From the NCBI GenBank assembly GCA_023053545.1, contig JAKZAN010000004.1, forward strand, positions 7,068,001 to 7,132,000: a DNA stretch of 64,000 nt, read 5' to 3'. Shown here piece after piece: positions 44,991 through 57,065 of the stretch. The notes under the pieces are model-generated. The model ran no database searches. It saw only the letters and a program-made list of their open reading frames with translations, and had not been told where the DNA came from. Numbering within the stretch: position 1 is the first letter of the stretch; each line of letters starts with the position of its first letter. The DNA is from Lepidurus packardi. Taxonomy: Eukaryota; Arthropoda; Branchiopoda; Notostraca; Triopsidae. Both the position numbers and the translations under genes were made by a program.

Positions 44991-47900
44991 ATGCAAATGG
45001 CTTGGAGGATGAGGGGTTTGGCTTCATTATCTTTACCGGTTAATCGTCTCCAATTACTATTCAACGTTCGTCCATTATACTGCAACAGCAGCTCCAACCT
45101 AGTTTCAGAGAAAAGCCAGGCAACCACAAACCATTCTACGACTGATTCTGCATTCGGTGAGTTTCATTAAAGTTCTTAAGCAAAAACCGCACAATCCAAA
45201 CATATTTTCCATTCTGAAACAGCTAGTTAAATAGCATATTTCCCATTCACTAACGGATAATTTATTTTCTTGTTTTTTACCAAAATACTTAACCGAATTA
45301 TCTAACATACCTCTTAAAGAATTGATTCACCCGGTCTTGGAGCAGAACAGCGTGGCAAAGCGGAAATTTTTAGCCCAGTTTGTCATCATAACCGACCTTT
45401 CGTTGCTTGTTTCCACACATTCGCTTCGGTTTTGCCAGCAGAGAGAGGTTTGGCAGAGTCGTAAGATAAAAAGTGCCTCATGAGTTATGTTATGGAGACG
45501 CCAGTAGAGTAGAACAGCTTTTTCGATTTACTGTACTCCATTTACTTAGAAGCTTTGCGGACCCTACTAAGACTTGCTTTGTGTCAGCTTTTCGGCGCCT
45601 AAGACTCGCCAATTTGCCAGCCTGTGTTAGAATTAGACTAGACGGACTAATGAATCTGTAGTCATTATTACATTACCCACGTTGCATGCTTTGTACCCTA
45701 CGCTCCACATTTGGTTGCCTTCTGTTTGCCTAACTGTCAGAATGTGTACACTTTACAAGGCTTCATCTCCTTTTCCTTGCTTCTTGCTCTGGACTTTTAA
45801 TTGCAAAGCATTTTGGAATTAAAAAAAAAACATCACACCTCAGAAGATTCCCAGAAAGCAAGAAATCGTACCTGATGAACGAGAAAACAGAAACTTTGTT
45901 GCTCAGTAGGGAAACCTTGAAGTTATTTTCCCCAAAACAATTCCGTTCCCATTCAAAGAAAATTTCCTATGAAAGGGAAAAACAAGAACAAAGTCCTATT
46001 TATCTCGCCGCATCTATTCTGTCTCATTTGCATTGTTTTTGGGTCTATCGTTCCTTGTTTTGTTCTGGTTCTTTTGTAACTTTCCCTTTTTCTTCTCCCA
46101 TCAAGAAGAAAGCAAGGCCTACGCCCACGCGTATCGTCGATCCTTGGAAGACCCTGCTAATTTCTGGGCTGAAGTGGCCCATGGCGTGACATGGATGAAG
46201 CCCTGGTCGCGCGTGTTTGACAACTCCAGACCACCCTTCACGCGATGGTAATCATATTAGCATAAGCTTCTGTTTTTGCGCGTCTGCTAAAGGAGCACAC
46301 AAACAACCTACCACCGAAAAGCCTCCCTAACTTCTCTTTGTAGTAAAGGTAGTATAAAGTTTTCATCTCAAGCTGTCATAACAAACCGTGGCTTGCGTGT
46401 CACTTTCTACCTATGTTGACAATCAAAAAGAAGTGTATACTGTTTTCTCCTTTAGCTTTGCGATTCTTTTTGTGTTTTCCTGCCTTGAGTTTTCTTTCTA
46501 AGCAAATTAAAATAAATAAAAAATCGCATTTCGTTTACCTCCCACTGGCGCGTGTTTCGCTGGAATGTGAAACCATTGTAAACGGAAACCAAGAATCAGT
46601 GAAATAGAAATTTACAGACAATTGTCCTGGAAGCGCTTCCAATGAGATTACGGTAACAGACTTCTGCATGCTTAGAGTTTCATAGGTTTGCTGGAAAAGC
46701 AAAGTCGTGCGAAAGTTTTCCCCGTAAATGACTTTTGCTTGTGTGTATAGCAGCAGGGCGATTAAAGTTTGTCTCCAAATTGCGGACGGTTATTTTTTTT
46801 TTCATGCTCTTCGGCATTTTGGCTCCATTAACAATGGGCGAGAGAGGAAATTGAAGCTTTTTAAAACTGAAAACTTATATTTACGTCACGTTATATGTTT
46901 TGATGAGGCGACGAGGAGGTTGTTAGCAATTTGACCAGCGAGTTCGGGTTACTGCGGAGAAGGCTCGACTCCGCTGTTGATTAATGGAGCTAATTGGGGA
47001 GGATTGGGAGATCCTCGCAACGCTGAAAAACTTTTATTTCTCCCAAAACAGTCGAGGAGTTGATAGTAATTATTTCTTCTTATTTTTCCTAACTTTTTTT
47101 TTTTTCCGGGGTTTAGGTTCATAGGAGGCGAAACGAATGCATGTTTTAATGCTGTTGATCGTCATGTGGAAAACGGGAAAGGACAAGTCACAGCATTACT
47201 ACATGATTCCCCCGTAACGGGCACTCAGCGGAGACTCACCTACGCGGAATTGCAACAACAGGTGAGTAACTTTCTTTTTTTTTCTCTTTTATTTATTATA
47301 TTTGATTAATTTCATTTATTCGTTTATTTTAATTTATATCAAGTTATTTATTTTATTTCACACAACAAGCCGAATTGCGACAAATTCTTCGCTTTTACTT
47401 ATTTTTTGTGGGGTAGGACAGAGGGAAAAAGAACGACTAGGGAAACAGAAAAGGCCTATTTTTAGTATCTTATGGGATGCAAATTTTGCTTTTCGGAGCC
47501 GCTGTAGTAATGCTTGGGCGGAAGTGATCGACGATGATGTTTGTAAGACGCGATTCCGCACTTAAAGGTTTCACTGTGACCTTTTCTATTGAGCGAAGGG
47601 AGAAAAAAGGAAGTATAGAAGAGTAGTTCCGTTGCTTTGTGGCAAGAAAGTGGTCACCATGACTAAAGAGGAAAGAGAACATGGAAAAAGAATGAAAAAG
47701 ATAGTCGAGCGAAACTGGGTCCCATCAAGCAATATTGTCATTTATTGTAAAGCCCACCTCCTCCCAAACACACACAATTGGGCCCCCGGAGACGAAAGTC
47801 CGACAAAGTACTGTTTTTTACTCAAGCAGTTATAAATCGTGTTGTCCAGGCGACTCTGTAAACGTTAATAAATGAGATATTTTTAACAATTTGTTTTCTT

Positions 47901-50876
47901 TTGTGATCATATATAGGTGAGGAAATTGGCTGGCTGGTTATCATCAGTGGGCGTTTCCAAGGGTGAGCTAGTGCTAATTTACATGCCTATGGTACCCGAG
48001 GCGGTCGTAGCAATGCTGGCTTGTGCTCGGATCGGAGCTGTGCATTCGCTTGTGTTTGGAGGTAAACAATCATCTTTTAGAATTTGAAAAAGCTAATTTT
48101 ATAAACGGGTTTGCTTTTTTCTCTTTTATTGCAGGCTTTGCCGCTCGGGAGTTGGCCTCTCGAATTCGTCATGCAGAACCAAAAGTGATCATTAGTGCTT
48201 CTTGTGGAGTTGAGCCTTCTAGGCTGATTCAGTAACTATTAATTTAATTTTTTTTTAATAATTTGATCTATATGTTTAGTATTTATTATAAGTTTTTAAT
48301 AGGATTGTTTACATTGTTAGTGAGAAGTATTTATGAATATTTTTTTTATAAATAAAAAAAAATTTAGTTACAAACCTATTTTGGACGAGGCTATTATCTT
48401 GGCAGGAGCCAGACCCACTAAATGCGTAATTTTCCAGCGAGAAGAATCCGGCTTAGTTCAAGCCGACTTAACGAGCAGACGCGATGTCACCTGGCAAGAT
48501 GTTATGGCAGCTAATCATAGCCATGATTGCGTTCCTCTAGAAGCCAGTGATCCTCTGTACGTGCTCTATACGTCGGGTACCACAGGTAACTAAAGGCTTA
48601 CATCCTACGATTTCATCCTACTATGATTTTTGTTTTTTGGGCTTATCTTTTAATAACATTTTCCTTTCTAATCTTGTTTTCCTTTAACGTCACAAGCGTG
48701 GATTCAGATATTTCTGGTATTTTTGTTACTTAATCTATAGTACATTTTATGCTAATTTATGAATTTGGTTTTAGGAGATCCCAAGGGGATCGTGAGACCA
48801 ACAGGTGGGCATATTGTCAATTTGAACTGGACCATGGATACAATTTATGACATGAAACCTGGACAAGTCTGGTGGGCGGCGTCGGACTTAGGATGGGTCG
48901 TAGGTCACTCCTATATTTGTTACGCTCCGCTTCTCCGGGGACTGACATCCATCATTTACGAAGGCAAACCTGTAGGAACGCCTGACGCCGGGCAATATTT
49001 TCGGTAAATTGATCTACCTCTTTTTTTATTTGAAAAGAAAAAAACAGGTTGCATTAAAACTTTGTGTTAATAGAGTGGTTGCTGAACATAAAGTAGAAGG
49101 AATGTTTACAGCGCCGACAGCTTTACGAGCTATACGAAGGGAAGACCCTGAGCTGATATATGGCAAGCGCCATGATATTTCCACGTAAGTTTTTCCGTTC
49201 CGTAATTCCGTGTTCTCTATTTCCTCTTAGTTTCAATTGAGTATAAATGAAGCTGTAATTTTCGGTTAGTTTTATCTTAGCTGAAAAAGGCTTTTTCCTT
49301 CAACACATGAGTATATTAATCTGAATTTGTCCATCTGAAGACAATTCGTCTGCTGCAATCCACTACGTCTAGCCTAATTGTGCCCTATTGTGTATCTGTT
49401 TTTAAGAAGTTTTGTTAGTCATTCCATTAAGACGAGGGTACACCCGGTTTAATTGAGTATGCATAAATATATTAGTATGGAAACTCCTTTATTTATTGGA
49501 TGTTTTAGGATTTACTTGAATGTTTAAATCATAGTGGATTGAATTATTATACATCCACTGATGTCGTCTCTAATTTTTTCGTTTATTCATAAGCTGTAGA
49601 AGTTGATAGCACACTTTCTATTATGTATGCGTTTCGTTGCAGGCTGCGATACATCTTTGTGGCTGGCGAACATTGTGATTACGAAACTCGAGAATGGGCT
49701 GAACTTAATCTCAATGTAAGCTAAAAGAAAGAAACAGAAATCTTGATTTTTTAGAAATTGTATAGAATTTGTCTTTGATGACTAATGAGATTCCACGCTA
49801 ATTAGTTACCTGTATTGGATCATTGGTGGCAAACCGAGACTGGTAGTGCCATGACCGCCACATGCGTTGGACTAAAACACAGTTTGTGCCCACCACGAGA
49901 CACTGGTGGCAAGCCAGTACCCGGATACGATAGTGAAAAAGACATCATTTTCTCATTTCCCGGTTTATTAACACAAATTCGATTTATATGCAGTACGAGT
50001 ATTGGGACTGGACCATCAGCCAGTCCAGCCTGGAGAACTAGGACGCATTGTGGTAAAAATGCCATTGCCCCCAGGCAGCATGTCAACGCTATTTAAAGCC
50101 GATGACCGCTTTAAGGAAATTTATTTCAAGAATTATCCAGTAATATAATTCTTAACAAAAGACTTCGTATTTAACTGTTTTTATTTATTTGTAACGTTAT
50201 TTTTTGTTTATTTTTTTTGCTTATTTTTTTACCCTGTTTAGGGGTTTTATGATACAATGGACGCTGGGATGATTGACAAAGCAGGTTACGTGTATATCAT
50301 GTCGAGGGATGATGATGTCATTAATGTGGCGGGTCATCGCCTAAGCACTTCAGCGTTAGAAGAAGCTTTACTGGAGCACCCCGAGATTTCGGAAGCTGCG
50401 GTCGTGGGCGTGCCAGATGTCATGAAGGGAGAAGTGCCCTTGGGTCTATTTGTGCCGACCAAAAGTAAGTTTGTTAGAACAAACTTCCCTTTAGCGCTTT
50501 AGCTGATTTAGTCTTGACGTGTGGGGGCTTTTAAAAGAGCCATTAACCAACTTGTAAAACGGGTTGGTTGGTAATCAAGTTGTTCATTTGTCTACAACTA
50601 GATTGCAAGACGCCGGCTTTACAACTTAGCGCAGAGGCTGTGTCCTTGGTCCGGAAATTGGTGGGTCCGGTAGCCGCGTTCAAACTAGCAGCGCCAGTAC
50701 GTTCCCTGCCCAAAACGCGCTCGGGTAAAATCGCCCGTAAATCAATTGCGGATTTGGCGCGAAACAAGGCAATCACTCTTCCCCCAACCATTGAAGACCC
50801 GGCGGTGTACAAAGAAATCAAACAAGTCCTGAAAAGCCTCGGCTATGCGGAAACCGCTCCCGATCCCATTTTCTGA
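44991..50876 (+). CDS. ACSS3: Acyl-CoA synthetase short-chain family member 3, 13 exons, 698 aa
   Basis: Mitochondrial enzyme that activates short acids, propionate in mammals, to acyl-CoA with ATP. Exons: 44991-45156, 46106-46247, 47117-47261, 47917-48061, 48135-48231, 48368-48585, 48775-49003, 49074-49184, 49643-49715, 49806-49932, 49994-50139, 50242-50464, 50602-50876 (2097 nt). It has an Arg-rich, Ser-rich N-terminus that looks like a mitochondrial presequence. The acetyl-CoA synthetase N-domain follows ([19 protein letters not shown]), then the ATP loop [52 protein letters not shown], and the catalytic-lysine region [12 protein letters not shown]. Human ACSS3 has 686 residues. The start at 44991 is the first ATG; the ATG at about 44997 (MAWRM) is possible. 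Confidence 0.95.
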
Positions 50877-51575
50877 AAGACTTAAAAAAAATCTCAAGTT
50901 TTGTTTTGTTGTGTTTTTTTTATTTCAATCCCAACATAGTCTCAAGGTTTTTATTGCGCAAGACTTGAATGGAGAATCAAAATTTGTAATCCTGAAAAGC
51001 AATTTGTTTTAAACTTACGTAAGTTAAACTAGGGTACAGTCTTATTCCGTTACCTTACTCTGTAAGAGTTATGTAGTTATTGCTCACGACAAATTCGACA
51101 GGTTTTATTTTTAGAGTTTTAATTTTTTGTTCGTATTTTGAGAGAAAAATTTTACAGATTTTGCTACCATATTGGGGCTTTACATTTAGTTATACGGGAT
51201 TTTTTTCTCCTTTTTTATTTGTTGTTTTTTGTTATTCGACTTCGGTTGTTGGTGGTGGTTGGAAATCTCGTGACGTTTCTATGACTTATATCTCAGACCG
51301 CTAGACAATACAGAATTTACACAACGCAGCGTTATATTCCATCCTGTTGTGGAACAACCGAACTATAGATATCCTAAGGGCGAAGAGAAAGGTGTTCTAA
51401 TGGTTAGCATAAGAGAACTCGTTTTTGAGCGGGGCTCCACTTGCACTCGAGCACTAAGTTTCGGGCAGTCTTGTTTCTGAATTTCAGCAGCGTAGATTAA
51501 CACCGTTCAACATCCAGAATCTTGATATTAGTGTAAAAAACTCCAATTTGTGGTCTAACTTTCATTTTACCGGTC
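50877..51575. other. Spacer between ACSS3 and the chitin deacetylase gene
   Basis: ACSS3 3' UTR and the upstream region of the next gene. Nothing else recognised. Confidence 0.45.
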
Positions 51576-53919
51576 ATGAAACTATTCTTCCTGTTTGCCG
51601 GTGTATGTCTCTCAGGTAAGTCCCGAATTGAGCCTCATTTGGTTGTAAAACACCTAAAAATCTTGAAATTTCTTTCATCTTTTTGTTGGATAACTTATTG
51701 TTGCCCAATCCAAAGATGAAGCAACAGAAAGCGAAAGGAATGGGGCGAGCCCCGGAAGGACTCCTGTTTTCCATTTGTATTGCTTAATAAATTGGCAAGG
51801 TTATGGGGCGAAGGACATGACTATTTTAGTAAAAGTGGCATGGTTCTGGGGGATTGAGGTCACGACCTGACCCGGTCAATGCCTGTTTGTTCGGCATTCG
51901 TGGGTAGAGAAAGCCTTTCTCGCCTTTCTCTAGAACGTCTGTCACTTTCAGCCATACGACAATGAAAAGTGAACACTCGACAAAGCCTTTTGATTTACAG
52001 AGTTTCGTTTTGGGGACAAAGTTTTAATATTAACCGTTTACAAAATTTATAAATTTAGTATTATTTAATTAATAGTATTTATACTATATTAATACTATTT
52101 ATGTATATAAGCAGGTTTATGTTACAGTTCGCAAATTCGCCGAGCTGCCGATGACGATTATGTTTGCCCAGACGGATCGGGAAATTTCGCAGATCCTAAA
52201 ACGTGTCGTCGATTCTACCAAGTAAATAAAATAGGCTACATTGTAAACTCTCATGTAACAACAATATTCTTTTTAGTGCGTTGATCACCATCCTTATGTA
52301 AACCGGTGTCCATCGGGTTTGTATTTCGATGATATTCAGAAGTTTTGTACCTTCAAAGATGAAGCTCGCTGCGGTCCCATTGTGCCAAGTAAAATATGAT
52401 CTGCATTTTAACAGTCAGATGTTATTGAGAATTTTATAGGTCCTGCGGCAGTTGAGACCGAAGAAGAATTAGCTGCCAAAGCTAAACCTTGTGATCCGGC
52501 TAATTGCGAATTCCCAAATTGCTTTTGCTCATCCGATGGGACTAGAATTCCAGGAGACTTGGAACGTGAAAAGGTAAAATAAAACTTTCCTGTACTTTAG
52601 GAAGCAAGCTTCATTAATGCACACTATTCTCTTAGGTACCGCAATTGATTTTGATCAGTATGGATGACTCGGTGAACCAAAACAACTTTGAGAGCTATAA
52701 ACGCGTCTTCAAAAATCGCGTAAACCCTAACGGCTGCCCTATTCGTGGAACCTTCTTCATAGCACACGAATACTCTAATTATCACATGATCCAAGAGTTG
52801 CATCACGAAGGCCATGAAATTGCCACGTACAGCGTCACGCATAGGAAAAATTTCGACGATCTTTCATACGAAGAATTGACCAAGGAGCAAGTTGGTGTCA
52901 GAGAAATCCTTCACAATTTTGCTAATATCTCCAAAGATGATATTTTGGGCATGCGCTCGCCTCATCTCAAACCGGGAAGGAATGCTCAATTCGACGTAAC
53001 ACATTTTAAAATTTTCTCACTCTAATTTGGCAAATGAAGGGTTTAAAGCTTTTATGTTTCATAGGTTTTGTCAGATTTTGGCTACGTTTGGGATTCGAGT
53101 ATGAGTGTCCCTCCTACCAAGACTCCGGTCTGGCCTTATACGTTAGATTACGCTATTCCTCATGAATGTCGGTCTGGCACTTGTCCTACAAAGTCTTATC
53201 CTGGTATAAGCTGCTTTCTTATGACACGATGGGAGTTTTCTTAAAATAATTGTATATTTTTTCGGTTTTCTAGGCGTCTGGGAATTCCCCATGAACTCGC
53301 ATTACATCGAGTCGTTTGACGGAGGCTTTTGCCCTTATTTGGATCAATGCGTTCTCCATAATTCTGACGCAAGTGATGTTTTCGAGTGGCTGAAAGAAGA
53401 TTTCCTTCGCTCTTACGATCAAAATCGTGCTCCTTATTCCATGGCTTTCCATACTTCGTGGTTCCAGCAAAAGACGCTGGAGAATGGTTTGGCCAAATTT
53501 CTTGATTGGGTTTCTACGCAGTACGTTTGCTTCTACTTTTTTTTTTGAGTTGGGACGTGTGAAGCTGGCAACCATTTCTCTAATAGGCCCGACGTTTGGT
53601 TCGTGACTTACACCCAGGCATTGCTCTGGATCACAGACCCCCAACCGCTCGAAAAATTGAAGACGTTCGAGTCCTGGGATTGCAGCAAGAGAACCAATAT
53701 ACCTCCTTCTCCGTGTAAACTGCCTTCAAGTTGTCCTTTGCCTTTGAAAGTCGGGTCCGTGTCGGATACCAGGTAAAACTCTCCCCTCCATCCTATCAAA
53801 TTTCATTCTCCTTTCTTTTTTTAAGGTATTTGACTACCTGTTCTTCATGCCCTAAAACTTATCCGTGGCTCGGAGACGCTGCGGGCAAAGGAAAGGAGCC
53901 TGATGTGTATAAGCCGTAA
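51576..53919 (+). CDS. Chitin deacetylase-like secreted protein, 9 exons, 472 aa
   Basis: Secreted protein of the chitin deacetylase family, which removes acetyl groups from cuticle or peritrophic chitin. Exons: 51576-51615, 52115-52221, 52277-52388, 52440-52573, 52636-52995, 53065-53203, 53274-53520, 53587-53772, 53826-53919 (1419 nt). Signal peptide MKLFFLFAGVCLSG, a chitin-binding peritrophin domain (YVCPDGSGNFADPKTCRRFY; CPSGLYFDD), a Cys-rich link (CEFPNCFCSSDGTRIPGD), then the NodB-type domain. The acidic motif is SMDDSVN. The usual zinc motif HSxTH reads YSVTH, so the first His is Tyr. Other motifs are GMRSPHLKPG, YVWDSSM and MAFHTSW. No LDL-receptor-A domain is visible between the chitin-binding and catalytic parts. 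Activity is uncertain because of the Tyr. Confidence 0.92.
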
Positions 53920-54071
53920 AAATCATGCAATACCTGCCATACTGGGAAATTATTTTGCTATTTTAGTGATAGAAGTTGAAGAATGAATACATTCTATACA
54001 AGTTTATTTCTCCTTTTGCTGCTCGGTTTACAAAATGAACCCAAACTACGGATAGGGTTCTTTTTCTCCAC

Positions 54072-54489
54072 TTAACGAACCGGAGTCCAGGCAAAAAACA
54101 TATCTTTGTACTGCTTCCGCTCAGGGATAGGGAAATCTTCTGGATGAAGGGTAATGTAATGGCGCATCATCGCTTCACGACGAGCAGCCTTTTCTGCCAA
54201 CTTTGTGTCTACATACAGGCCAATCATTAGACCTACACCAGCTCCCAGAGCATGCTTGTGTATTCCTAAAAAAAAAATATATAGTAAACAATAAGTTTCT
54301 TAGAGTTTTCATAACCATACCGCTGAATAGAGGTCGCTTTTGCATAAAGTTCATAAAGCATCCCAAACCGAAGCCCAAGGTGGTACAAATGACGGGATTG
54401 TATATCCGAGAGACCACTCGTGTTGTATCCCAGCTAACCTCACCGAAAAGATACTCTGGGTTAACAGGCGGTGGTGCAGGTCCTGGCAT
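54072..54489 (-). CDS. NDUFC2: NADH dehydrogenase (complex I) subunit C2-like, 2 exons, 120 aa
   Basis: Accessory subunit (B14.5b) of mitochondrial complex I in the inner membrane. Exons 54321-54489 and 54072-54265 sum to 363 nt. It starts MPGPAPPPVNPEYLFGEVSW, has two hydrophobic segments (ICTTLGFGLGCFMNF; LGAGVGLMIGLYV), and ends with the family signature ITLHPEDFP...K-x-YKDMFFAWTPVR, compared with LHPEDFP...HPIR in human. The length matches the family (about 119 aa). It is divergently arranged with the HAD phosphatase gene, about 295 bp between start codons. Confidence 0.88.
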
Positions 54490-54783
54490 GATTGCTAGCT
54501 AAAATATGGAATTAACAAAAAGGATTAATTTGAGGGAAATCTTACCTTCTTTTGTCTACCAAGCTTTCGAGAATCTATTTTTGTGAACGCTCCTACCTTC
54601 TGTTCCGCGATCTGATTTCTGTATTTTGGGTGGGGGTAAAATGCGAAATGCGATTTAAATCTTTTATTTTATAAACGCGCTTTTTCTGAAAACGCCTTCG
54701 CTGGTGGGTTGTGCAGGCGAGAAACAGAGCTCGCTCTATTGAAGAATTCTTTGTTAAAATTAGTCATTATTACTGCCTTACTG

Positions 54784-56034
54784 ATGAGTCCTTTGACACC
54801 TACTGTAAATGAAGCCAATATTGGTAACCTAGTCAATGGCATTGAAGCTATTTTATTCGACTGCGATGGTAAGGATCTTGTTTATTTTTATCGTTTGCGG
54901 TTTGGTAATGTAGTTATCTTAGGTGTCCTTTGGGCCGGCAGTTCTGTCATACCCAGTGCCGCAGAAACCTTAAGCAAATTGCGTGATTTGGGCAAGAAGA
55001 TATTCTTTGTCACCAACAATAGTACCAAGACTAGACAAGAATATAAAGTGAAACTCAATCAACTAGGTTTTCAAGCAGACTTGGTATACATATTAGATTA
55101 CTAAGAAACTTTTGTATTTTCTATCTTTTCGACTATTTCATTCCTGCTTTTAGGAAGAAATAGGGAGTTCTGGATATTTAGCAGCCCAGTACCTCAAGTC
55201 AATTAATTTTACCCAAAAAGTCTACTTGATCGGAAGCGGAGGTTTAGCGCAAGAGCTCACACTGGCCGGAATATCACACATTGGCTTTGGGGTAAAAACC
55301 CATTCGTCCTCGACTAAAATTTTTATAATACCAAATAAATTTTCTGCTTAGCCTGATCCTATGACAATTGGCATTGGTCAATTGATCGGTGGAGGCGTTT
55401 CCTCAGATCCTGAAGTTGGAGCAGTTGTAGTTGGTTTTGACGAACACCTTAGCTATCCCAAATTGTATAAAGCTGCCAATTACTTGAAAAATCCCAACAT
55501 TCCCTTCATTGCAACCAACTGTGATGAAGTATTCCCTCTTGACGATCTCGTCGTCCCAGGTAGAATGATGTCGTTACGTTCTGGATTTCCCTTCAAATAC
55601 CCTCTAATTGTTCAAAAACTTCCTTCAAATCAGGAACTGGCACTATGGTCAATGCTGTAAAGACATGTGCCCAGAGAGAACCGATCGTTATGGGCAAACC
55701 TTCGACTGGGATGTTTGAAATGATTCAAAAAAGCGCTGGGCTAATAGCTGAGAAATGCCTCATGGTCGGAGACAAGTACGGAATTACTTAAAAGCCGAAT
55801 TAATGCCAAATAAAACTCACGTAATAAAACTCTAGTGCCAAGACTGACATAGTATTTGGTAAGAGAAACGGGTTAAAAACACTGCTGGTATTAAGTGGCG
55901 TAACTTCGATTGAGCTTTTAAAAGAACGAGAAGAAACCAGACAAGTGGATTACATTCCCGACTTTTATTTGCCAAGCTTGGGACACCTGTTACCTTTACT
56001 AGAGCAAATTCAAAGCGACAAAGTGGAAAATTAG
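54784..56034 (+). CDS. HAD phosphatase of the PGP/PDXP (chronophin) family, 6 exons, 310 aa
   Basis: Cap-type C2 HAD hydrolase acting on small phosphates (phosphoglycolate, glycerol-3-phosphate or pyridoxal phosphate). Exons: 54784-54868, 54923-55083, 55154-55291, 55352-55559, 55634-55775, 55836-56034 (933 nt). HAD motif I is LFDCDGVLW (nucleophile Asp), motif [13 protein letters not shown], the lysine motif [10 protein letters not shown], and motif [31 protein letters not shown] and [11 protein letters not shown] are typical of the family. Start at the first in-frame ATG. Which substrate is used cannot be told from sequence. Its stop TAG (56032-56034) overlaps the stop of the convergent gene. 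Confidence 0.93.
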
Positions 56035-56466
56035 CTTCCTCGGTAGGTACTAAAGCCATATGGGCTGAGCAGCAATGGAATATGATGGTGTTCCTGCGGC
56101 TGTGTGATACGGAATACCACCTAGTGCAAAGGATTGGGAACCCCCCAAAAAAGCCCGCTTTATAAGTATATAATACCTAGTGCAATCGTCATAGTTCGAC
56201 GTAAATATTTGTACCTCTACATAGGGGTAGAACGTAGCTTTCCCCAAAGCTTTGAAATACGATTCGGTGTCGAAATACATCTTATATACTCCAGGCTGGA
56301 ATTTCTCTTGCGTCATTAAACCCGGTAAACGTCCGTCATTGTTAGTTAGTCCGCCGTTTACGATCTCCCAGTCCTCATTTAGTTTACTGTAAAGTTTAAT
56401 CGCTAGATTGGTAGCCGGGCGACCAGTAGAGGTGTCCAAAACATGAGTCGTTAACGGTCCAGACAT
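56031..56466 (-). CDS. 5-hydroxyisourate hydrolase (transthyretin-like), 2 exons, 113 aa
   Basis: Second step of urate breakdown: hydrolyses 5-hydroxyisourate to OHCU, usually in the peroxisome. Exons 56215-56466 and 56031-56120 sum to 342 nt. Family signatures: MSGPLTTHVLDTSTGRPA at the N-terminus (active-site His in LTTHVLD), [28 protein letters not shown] at the C-terminus with the diagnostic Y-R-G-S end. A likely 5' UTR intron (donor GTGAGA near 56529, acceptor TTGTTATAG) ends just before the ATG, so the longer in-frame N-terminus from 56529 is not used. The stop codon overlaps that of the HAD phosphatase. Confidence 0.95.
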
Positions 56467-56529
56467 TGCTATAACAACCAGAAAAGGATACCAATAAATA
56501 TTTATCCATGAACATTGTATTTTTCTCAC

Positions 56530-57065
56530 CTCTTTCGCTATTGTTTTGACGCCGGGTACCTTAACGTCCTAATAAGCCTAAGGGCGCGTGTTACGCTGTA
56601 CTGGAATCGGGTTTCTGAGCTGCGGGCAAGATTTAATGATTGTTGGAAGGTCAGCAAGCTTTTAGACGTGACGATAAATATGCACGAAGTAACATAAACC
56701 TTTTAAACCCGTTCCATACCACTTTTCTTTCTTTTTTCTTTCATTAGTTTAAATCGGATTCGCTGTTGCGCCAGAAAGGTTGCGCATAACACCAAGATTT
56801 AGAAAGCCGCGCCTTTTTAATTATGGCCGCTTTATTGACCTCTTTGAACGCTTTTGAATCACGTGTAAAGGGGTCACAATGGTAAACAAGGAAATAAACG
56901 TTTTGCAGACGTCGGCGGTGTAGAAAGTGAACTGATCTACATTGGCTTGCTATAAAAAGTAAGTAAAAGTCTTTTCAAGCTCTTAATTCACTCTGTGCTT
57001 CATATGAAGTGCTAGGGACCTCGTTTTCTGGTGGCTGTATCCTTTATTTATTTATTTTTACAGGA
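56530..57065. other. Divergent intergenic region between the hydroxyisourate hydrolase and PDZD8 genes
   Basis: It holds the two start regions. A TATAAAAA sequence near 56951 and an acceptor (TTTTACAG) just before the PDZD8 ATG suggest a short 5' UTR exon and intron for PDZD8. No other gene seen. Confidence 0.45.

Noticed and set aside
56467-56529. N-terminal extension of the hydroxyisourate hydrolase
   Set aside because: A donor and an acceptor bracket this stretch, and the family starts at MSGPLTTHVLD.
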